Part shown: piece after piece, positions 58,269 to 64,000 of the stretch
Layout of the letters: every line of letters begins with the position of its first letter
Position numbering within the stretch: position 1 is the stretch's first letter
Program-made: the position numbers and the translations under genes
Notes under the pieces: generated by a model
What the model was told of the DNA's origin: nothing
Databases searched by the model: none
Seen by the model: the letters and a program-made list of their open reading frames with translations, nothing else
From: Desulfosporosinus sp. HMP52
GTDB taxonomy: Bacteria; Bacillota; Desulfitobacteriia; Desulfitobacteriales; Desulfitobacteriaceae
Direction: 5' to 3'
Assembly: GCF_000765145.1 (NCBI RefSeq)
Contig: NZ_JMGA01000057.1
Location: 62,001-126,000, forward strand
DNA length: 64,000 bases

Positions 58269-61085
58269 TTAACTCAGATATCGTTTCAAATACTGTCCGG
58301 TATGGGATTGGGGCAGAGCAGCAACTTCTTCCGGTGTGCCGGCAATCAGCACTTCTCCCCCTCGATTTCCACCCTCAGGGCCCAGGTCAATGAGCCAGTC
58401 TGCCGTTTTGATGACATCTAGATTGTGTTCGATGACAAGTACTGTGTCCCCACCGTCAACTAAACGGTGAAGTACATGCAGAAGTTTATCTATGTCTGCA
58501 GTGTGTAAACCTGTTGTCGGTTCATCCAGGATATAAATTGTTTTTCCCGTACTGCGCCGGCTCAGTTCAGTTGCCAGTTTAATACGCTGGGCCTCTCCGC
58601 CGGAGAGAGTCGTTGCGGGCTGACCCAAACGAATATAACCCAGTCCTACATCCTGAAGAGTCTGTAGTTTTCGGGCGATTTTGGGAACAACTTGAAAAAA
58701 TTCCACAGCTTCATCCACGGTCATATCAAGAACTTGGGAAATGTTCTTACCTTTATATCGAACTTCTAAGGTCTCTCGATTATAACGTTTTCCTTCACAT
58801 ACTTCACAAGGGACATAGACATCCGGCAGGAAATGCATTTCAATCTTAATTATCCCATCCCCCCGGCAAGCCTCACAGCGTCCTCCCTTAACATTAAAGC
58901 TAAACCTTCCTTGTTTGTAACCACGCATCTTGGCTTCAGGAGTTACAGAAAAGAGTTCGCGAATAAAGTCAAAGACTCCCGTATAGGTAGCAGGGTTTGA
59001 ACGGGGTGTCCTCCCGATGGGAGATTGGTCAATATCAATTACTTTGTCCAAATATTCCAAGCCTTGTAACTGGTCATGGGCACCGGGACGAACCCTGACT
59101 CGACCAAATTTGGAGGCCAATCCCTTAAAAATTATTTCATTGACTAAAGTACTTTTACCCGATCCCGAGACCCCTGTCACACAGGTTAACAAACCCAAGG
59201 GGATGCGTGCATGGACATTCTTCAAGTTGTTTTCTCGAGCACCCACCACCTCCAGCCACTTACCGTTAGGTTGGCGCCGCTCTTGTGGTATAGAGATCTT
59301 CTTGGCTCCACTCAAGTACAGACCGGTCATAGAATCCTTATTGGCCTTAATTTCCTCTATAGTCCCTTCAGCTACCACTCGCCCGCCATGGGCCCCTGCC
59401 CCGGGGCCGATATCAATAATATGATCTGCAGCAACCATGGTATCTTCATCATGCTCGACTACAATTAAGGTATTTCCCAGGTCCCGGAGTCTCTTAAGGG
59501 TTGCCAGCAACCGGGCGTTATCCCTTTGGTGGAGACCAATACTAGGTTCATCCAAAACATAGAGAACACCCATCAAGCTTGAGCCAATCTGAGTCGCCAA
59601 ACGAATGCGCTGAGCTTCTCCACCTGAGAGGGAGCCCGCCGAACGGGCCATGGTCAGATAATCTAACCCTACATTCATTAAGAAACCAAGGCGTTCTTTA
59701 ATTTCTTTTAGAATTTGGTGAGCAATAGTTTCTTCTTTAGGAGTCAGCACGAGAGTGTTCACAAAGTTAATTGCTTCCGTGATGGAGAGGCGAGACAAAT
59801 CATCAATAGAGATCCCGCCTACCTTTACAGCCAGTGCTTCAGGTTTCAGCCTCTTCCCCAGGCACTCCGGACAAGGATGCTCACTCATATATCCTTCAAT
59901 TTCAGCTCGCACCATATCCGAGGTAGATTCACGATAACGACGCTCGAATAAAGGAACCAGTCCCTCAAAATTGGTACTGTAGGTTTTTAATTGATCAAAA
60001 ATATTTTGATATTGAAAGGTGATTGGGGTATCAGTCCCATAAAGAAGCCCCTTCCATTGGACTTCATTTAAATCTTGCAAAGGTGTATCCATTTCAAATT
60101 TAAGGTTCTGAGCAACGGCCTCCATCATTTTAGGGTAGTAAGTGGATGTTGACTTAGCCCAAGGTGCAATTGCTCCCCCAGCAAGAGACAAAGACCTATC
60201 CGGAATAAGCAGATCAATATCTACAACCAAATTAGCCCCCAAGCCTGTGCACGCCGGACATGCTCCGTAAGGACTGTTGAATGAAAAAAGCCGGGGCGAG
60301 ATCTCGTCAAGGGCAATTCCACAATCCGGGCAAGCAAAATTCTCGCTAAAGCGCAGCTCTTCACCATCGATAATGTCCGCAATGACGTTACCTTCTCCAA
60401 GTTTAAGAGCTGTTTCTAAGGAATCAGCCAAACGTTCTGCACTTTCCGGTTTTAGCGATATGCGATCGACCACAACTTCAATAGAGTGCTTTTTATTTTT
60501 TGCCAAAGTTATTTCTTCACTGAGGTCTCTGGCCTCTCCATCCACTCGCACACGAACATAGCCGGCTTTCCGAATATCTTCTAAGACCTTTTGATGTTCC
60601 CCTTTTTTCCCTTTGATCAGTGGGGCCAAAATCTGCAACTTGGTTTGTCCAGGAAGGCTGATCAATTGATCAACCATTTGCTGAATTGTCTGCTGGGAAA
60701 TAACTCGGCCACATTTAGGACAATGGGGATGCCCAATTCGAGCGTAAAGTAAGCGCAAGTAATCGGAGACTTCTGTTGCGGTTCCTACTGTCGAACGGGG
60801 GTTACGGTTAGTTGTCTTCTGATCAATGGAGATTGCCGGAGAAAGTCCCTCGATAGAATCCACATCCGGCTTGTCCATCTGACCCAGGAACTGACGAGCA
60901 TATGCAGAGAGGGATTCTACATATCGCCTCTGTCCCTCAGCATAAATCGTATCAAAGGCTAGAGAAGATTTTCCCGAACCTGACAATCCGGTGATAACCA
61001 CCAGTTTATTGCGAGGAATATCGATATCAATGTTTTTCAAATTATGAGCCCGTGCACCACGCACGCGTAAATAGTCATGGGTCAT
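58269..61085 (-). CDS. uvrA: Excinuclease ABC subunit A
   Basis: A 938-residue nucleotide-excision-repair protein with two ABC ATPase halves ([12 protein letters not shown] and [11 protein letters not shown]), two signature motifs LSGGEAQRI and zinc-binding cysteine sets (CPKCGR, CPDCGIA...[14 protein letters not shown]...CEVCEGK). It recognises distorted DNA and loads UvrB. ATG 61085 with AGGAGG six bases upstream. It has its own promoter and a putative operator between it and uvrB, so the two are not simply one operon. Confidence 0.98.
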   Translation of the reverse strand: MTHDYLRVRGARAHNLKNIDIDIPRNKLVVITGLSGSGKSSLAFDTIYAEGQRRYVESLSAYARQFLGQMDKPDVDSIEGLSPAISIDQKTTNRNPRSTVGTATEVSDYLRLLYARIGHPHCPKCGRVISQQTIQQMVDQLISLPGQTKLQILAPLIKGKKGEHQKVLEDIRKAGYVRVRVDGEARDLSEEITLAKNKKHSIEVVVDRISLKPESAERLADSLETALKLGEGNVIADIIDGEELRFSENFACPDCGIALDEISPRLFSFNSPYGACPACTGLGANLVVDIDLLIPDRSLSLAGGAIAPWAKSTSTYYPKMMEAVAQNLKFEMDTPLQDLNEVQWKGLLYGTDTPITFQYQNIFDQLKTYSTNFEGLVPLFERRYRESTSDMVRAEIEGYMSEHPCPECLGKRLKPEALAVKVGGISIDDLSRLSITEAINFVNTLVLTPKEETIAHQILKEIKERLGFLMNVGLDYLTMARSAGSLSGGEAQRIRLATQIGSSLMGVLYVLDEPSIGLHQRDNARLLATLKRLRDLGNTLIVVEHDEDTMVAADHIIDIGPGAGAHGGRVVAEGTIEEIKANKDSMTGLYLSGAKKISIPQERRQPNGKWLEVVGARENNLKNVHARIPLGLLTCVTGVSGSGKSTLVNEIIFKGLASKFGRVRVRPGAHDQLQGLEYLDKVIDIDQSPIGRTPRSNPATYTGVFDFIRELFSVTPEAKMRGYKQGRFSFNVKGGRCEACRGDGIIKIEMHFLPDVYVPCEVCEGKRYNRETLEVRYKGKNISQVLDMTVDEAVEFFQVVPKIARKLQTLQDVGLGYIRLGQPATTLSGGEAQRIKLATELSRRSTGKTIYILDEPTTGLHTADIDKLLHVLHRLVDGGDTVLVIEHNLDVIKTADWLIDLGPEGGNRGGEVLIAGTPEEVAALPQSHTGQYLKRYLS

Positions 61086-61113
61086 GGTTTTCCTCCTAAT
61101 GACCAAACAAATT

Positions 61114-61140
61114 TTCGGTATTAACCGAACATATACGAAC
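61114..61140 (-). promoter_or_regulatory. Candidate operator of uvrA
   Basis: Perfect inverted repeat TTCGGT-ATTA-ACCGAA (61114-61129). On the minus strand it overlaps two GTTCG direct repeats ten bases apart (61126-61140). It lies directly downstream of the -10, over the expected start of transcription. It resembles, but does not equal, the Firmicute SOS box CGAACN4GTTCG. Confidence 0.5.
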
Positions 61141-61142
61141 TA

Positions 61143-61171
61143 ATTATAAAGTATTCAATATTAATATACAA
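61143..61171 (-). promoter_or_regulatory. Promoter of uvrA
   Basis: Minus-strand TTGTAT (61166-61171), exactly 17 bases of spacer and a perfect TATAAT (61143-61148), about 58 bases upstream of the start codon. Confidence 0.7.
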
Positions 61172-61183
61172 CCATTCCAATTC

Positions 61184-63241
61184 CTATTTCTTGCGTTTTT
61201 GGGAAGATCCCTTCCTCTGAGCTTTTTGGTCGTAGCGAGTATTTCTTTTGCTTCCCCCATGTTGACTGGTCATTTTATAGTTATTCTCTTCTCCCTTTAG
61301 TTCTATCATAGCATCTCTAATTTCGGCCGCTCTCTCAAAATCCAAATCTCTAGCAGCAAGCCTCATTTCTGCTTCAAGACTGTTAAGGAGCTGGGCAAGT
61401 TCTTCAGGAGGCAGATTTTTCCCATAAGTTTGTTTCATTTCAGCAACCTTTGTTGCCTCAGGGACATTATGAATGGCCTTACGAATAGTTTGGGGAGTAA
61501 TTCCCCTTTTTTCGTTCCAAGCCATTTGGATAGCCCGCCGTCGATTCGTTTCATCAAGAGCATTCTGCATAGAATGAGTAATTTTGTCCCCATACATGAT
61601 AACTTTACCTTCTGAATTTCGGGCTGCCCGGCCAATGGTCTGAATCAGAGAACGATCTGATCTTAGGAAACCTTCTTTATCAGCATCAAGAATTGCTACG
61701 AGAGAAACTTCCGGCAAGTCTAACCCTTCTCGCAATAGGTTAATCCCGACAACCACATCAATCTCACCTAAACGGAGTTCGCGGAGAATTTCCACCCGTT
61801 CAAGAGTCTTAATATCAGAATGAAGATATTTCACCTTGATTTCTAAATTTATAAAATAATCTGTAAGATCTTCAGCCATTTTTTTAGTTAGAGTTGTCAC
61901 GAGGACTCGTTCATCTTTGACAATCCGCCTGCGGATTTCCCCCAGCAAGTCATCAATCTGCCCTTTAGTAGGCCGAACAATCACTTCCGGATCTAACAAA
62001 CCTGTTGGGCGAATGATCTGCTCTACGACAGTCGGGCAATGTGCTAATTCATAGGGTCCAGGTGTGGCACTGACAAAAATACTTTGTTTGATTCTTTGCT
62101 CAAATTCCTTGAAGGTTAAAGGTCTGTTATCCAGTGCGGATGGTAAGCGAAATCCATAATCTACCAGCGTTGTCTTGCGGGATCGGTCTCCTTCATACAT
62201 TCCCCTTACCTGAGGAAGGGATACATGGGACTCATCCACAAATAAAACAAAATCATCCGGGAAATAATCAAGTAAGGTGTAAGGAGTCTCACCGGGCTCA
62301 CGAAAGGTTAAGTGACGAGAGTAATTTTCTATGCCGTTACAAAAGCCCATCTCTCTAAGCATTTCCAAATCATAGCGAGTTCTTTGTTCCAGACGCTGTG
62401 CTTCCAGGAGCTTGTTTTCAGAGTTTAAGCTCTTCAGCCGTTCTTCCAGCTCTATCTCAATATTCTCTGCCGCCAGCATCACCTTTTCTTGAGCAGTTAC
62501 ATAGTGTGAATTCGGGAAAATTGAAACATGGTACCTTTCACCTAAAATTTCCCCGGTAAGCATATTAATCTCGTAAATGTGCTCAATTTCATCACCAAAC
62601 ATATCCACACGGAGCACTTTTTCACTGGATGAAGCAGGATAAATCTCAACGATATCTCCCCGTACTCGAAAGGTTCCTCGTGTAAAGGCTATATCATTAC
62701 GGTCATATTGAATCGCTATTAACTTGCGTAGAATCTCATTACGGTCCACAACTTGTCCCTGGCGCAGGGAAAGTACCAAATCTCGGTAATCCTCAGGAGA
62801 ACCTAAACCATAGATGCAGGAAACACTGGCGACCACAATTACATCCCTGCGTTCAAGCAGAGCTGCAGTTGCGGAGTGACGAAGCTTTTCAATCTCTTCA
62901 TTAATCGAAGCATCTTTCTCAATAAAAGTGTCACTCGAAGGTACATAAGCCTCTGGCTGGTAATAATCATAATAACTCACAAAGTACTCCACTGCATTCT
63001 CGGGAAAATACTCCTTGAACTCACTATAGAGTTGAGCTGCTAAGGTTTTGTTATGAGCTAAAATTAAAGTCGGCCTTTGTACCTTAGTAATAATATTGGC
63101 CATTGTGTATGTCTTGCCTGATCCCGTAACTCCTAATAATGTCTGGTAGTTCAAGCCTGCCTTTAAGCCTGCTGCCAACTCTTCAATCGCTTGGGGCTGA
63201 TCCCCGCCAGGTTTATAGGGGGCATGTATTTGAAATTCCAC
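61184..63241 (-). CDS. uvrB: Excinuclease ABC subunit B
   Basis: A 685-residue helicase-like repair protein with Walker A GVTGSGKT, the DNA-inserting hairpin [26 protein letters not shown], helicase motif [14 protein letters not shown] and the C-terminal UVR motif ([27 protein letters not shown]). A basic, disordered tail follows. GTG 63241 has AAAGGAAGAG upstream. It lies just 98 bases upstream of uvrA, the usual neighbour. Confidence 0.98.
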   Translation of the reverse strand: MEFQIHAPYKPGGDQPQAIEELAAGLKAGLNYQTLLGVTGSGKTYTMANIITKVQRPTLILAHNKTLAAQLYSEFKEYFPENAVEYFVSYYDYYQPEAYVPSSDTFIEKDASINEEIEKLRHSATAALLERRDVIVVASVSCIYGLGSPEDYRDLVLSLRQGQVVDRNEILRKLIAIQYDRNDIAFTRGTFRVRGDIVEIYPASSSEKVLRVDMFGDEIEHIYEINMLTGEILGERYHVSIFPNSHYVTAQEKVMLAAENIEIELEERLKSLNSENKLLEAQRLEQRTRYDLEMLREMGFCNGIENYSRHLTFREPGETPYTLLDYFPDDFVLFVDESHVSLPQVRGMYEGDRSRKTTLVDYGFRLPSALDNRPLTFKEFEQRIKQSIFVSATPGPYELAHCPTVVEQIIRPTGLLDPEVIVRPTKGQIDDLLGEIRRRIVKDERVLVTTLTKKMAEDLTDYFINLEIKVKYLHSDIKTLERVEILRELRLGEIDVVVGINLLREGLDLPEVSLVAILDADKEGFLRSDRSLIQTIGRAARNSEGKVIMYGDKITHSMQNALDETNRRRAIQMAWNEKRGITPQTIRKAIHNVPEATKVAEMKQTYGKNLPPEELAQLLNSLEAEMRLAARDLDFERAAEIRDAMIELKGEENNYKMTSQHGGSKRNTRYDQKAQRKGSSQKRKK

Positions 63242-63388
63242 GCTCCGCTCTTCCTTTCAGATGAACTCTATCTTAACTTTTTTATACTAAGTTTATTTTA
63301 CATCTACCCATGCGCTTATTCAAATAGATGTGCCAGTATATCCTGCCCATAATATCCACTTAATGGTTAAGGGCTTAAATTTTATTGA

Positions 63389-63435
63389 CAAAAAAACTGT
63401 GGACAGGTGCATCGTTTATATAAACACCTGTCCAC
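63389..63435 (-). terminator. Terminator of the binding-protein-like gene at the right edge
   Basis: Perfect 11-bp stem GTGGACAGGTG/CACCTGTCCAC (63399-63409 with 63425-63435), followed by seven T residues on the minus strand. Confidence 0.85.
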
Positions 63436-63454
63436 TATTATATTAATACTTCAC

Positions 63455-64000
63455 TTATTTCTTTTCTTCTTTCTTATCCTTCCCTTCCTCTTCTTGACCT
63501 TTTGAATCTTCTTTTGCTTGTCCAGCCTGTTGCTTTAACATTTCCGGTGGGACTGTCTTAGTTTGTTCATTAACAGTTTTTTCCGTCCCCATGACTTTTC
63601 CATTGGCATCAAGATAATCTCTTGTAGTTTCAGTTTTTATGCGTTCGGTGACTCTTTCAACTCCAGGAGGGACTTCACTCTGCTTATCTCCGGATTGCCC
63701 ATTTTCTTTCTTAGCATCTGCTTGCTCTTTATCTTTAGCTTCTTCCCCTCCCGTTTCTTTAGACTCTTCCTTAGATGACTCGTCTTTTTTCTTTTGCTCT
63801 TGTTCAGCACTCTGCAGTGTCTTAGCATAACTTTTCTGAATAACTGCCAGATTTGCCGGGGTTACTGCTTTTACTGCAACAATTTTTGCCGGTATTTCAC
63901 CTTGCTCGCTGGTAAGGGAATCTTCAATTTCCAAGGGTTCTTTATTGATTATCTTTTGCGCCCATTGATAAGCATTAGCCCCCTGCAAATAGGGAGAAGT
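63455..64000 (-). CDS. C-terminal part of a periplasmic sugar-binding-protein-like gene with charged tail (5' end outside window)
   Basis: The frame is open to the right edge, so only the last 181 residues are visible. The first of these (SPYLQGANAYQWAQKIINKEPLE, then IPAKIVAVKAVTPANLAVIQKS) match the final helix and strand of RbsB-like periplasmic binding proteins. The remaining 110 residues are a low-complexity, Lys/Glu/Gln-rich tail broken by a PPGVERVTERIKTETTRDYLD stretch. Such a tail is unusual for binding proteins and may be an extracellular linker. No function beyond ligand binding can be claimed, and the start lies outside the window. Confidence 0.6.
   Translation of the reverse strand, partial: TSPYLQGANAYQWAQKIINKEPLEIEDSLTSEQGEIPAKIVAVKAVTPANLAVIQKSYAKTLQSAEQEQKKKDESSKEESKETGGEEAKDKEQADAKKENGQSGDKQSEVPPGVERVTERIKTETTRDYLDANGKVMGTEKTVNEQTKTVPPEMLKQQAGQAKEDSKGQEEEGKDKKEEKK

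Overview
The window looks like chromosome from an anaerobic, endospore-forming-type Firmicute of the Peptococcaceae/Desulfitobacteriaceae group (Desulfosporosinus- or Desulfitobacterium-like). The reasons are the AT-rich intergenic DNA, strong AGGAGG-type ribosome sites with many GTG/TTG starts, the rapZ-yvcK-whiA-rpoN block, the pgk-tpiA-gpmI-eno-secG operon followed by an esterase, smpB and ssrA, an acyl-CoA dehydratase activase system, and dense c-di-GMP, chemotaxis and two-component signalling. The genus is inference; no rRNA is present.

Layout. At 1-8.2 kb there is an orphan solute-binding lipoprotein whose stop overlaps the start of a Cache-GGDEF sensor. A divergent norC-norB-FMN glutamate-synthase-like operon follows, then an HD-GYP protein. 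At 8.2-14.4 kb a three-gene cassette (carrier protein, acyl ligase, C-A-PCP-reductase NRPS) is the most interesting locus: its adenylation pocket reads as glycine, so the predicted product is an N-acyl glycinal or N-acylethanolamine. At 14.5-22.4 kb lie an oligopeptide ABC transporter (oppABCDF-like) and a two-component system. At 22.8-25.8 kb a plus-strand operon carries two 2-hydroxyacyl-CoA-dehydratase-like proteins and a BadF/HgdC-type activase. At 25.9-32.4 kb are a DMT transporter, two chemoreceptors and a histidine kinase whose membrane input domain matches that of the HD-GYP protein at 7 kb.

From about 32.7 kb to the end the DNA is mostly conserved housekeeping on the minus strand: ssrA (tmRNA) and smpB; an HD hydrolase, esterase and secG; eno, gpmI, tpiA and pgk (gapA/cggR absent); a glycerol/phosphate island (glpK, PhoU-like, orphan ABC ATPase, glycerophosphodiesterase, Na/Pi cotransporter); rpoN, whiA, yvcK and rapZ; an orphan sugar-type binding lipoprotein and a B12-binding radical SAM protein; a polysaccharide deacetylase; an FMN alpha-hydroxyacid oxidase homologue; uvrA and uvrB; and the 3' end of a periplasmic-binding-protein gene cut by the window edge.

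Coding starts were re-chosen from ribosome-binding sites wherever the longest reading frame was not the best-supported one. No CRISPR array, intact insertion sequence, rRNA or tRNA was seen. All functions come from reading motifs by eye; no database search was run.
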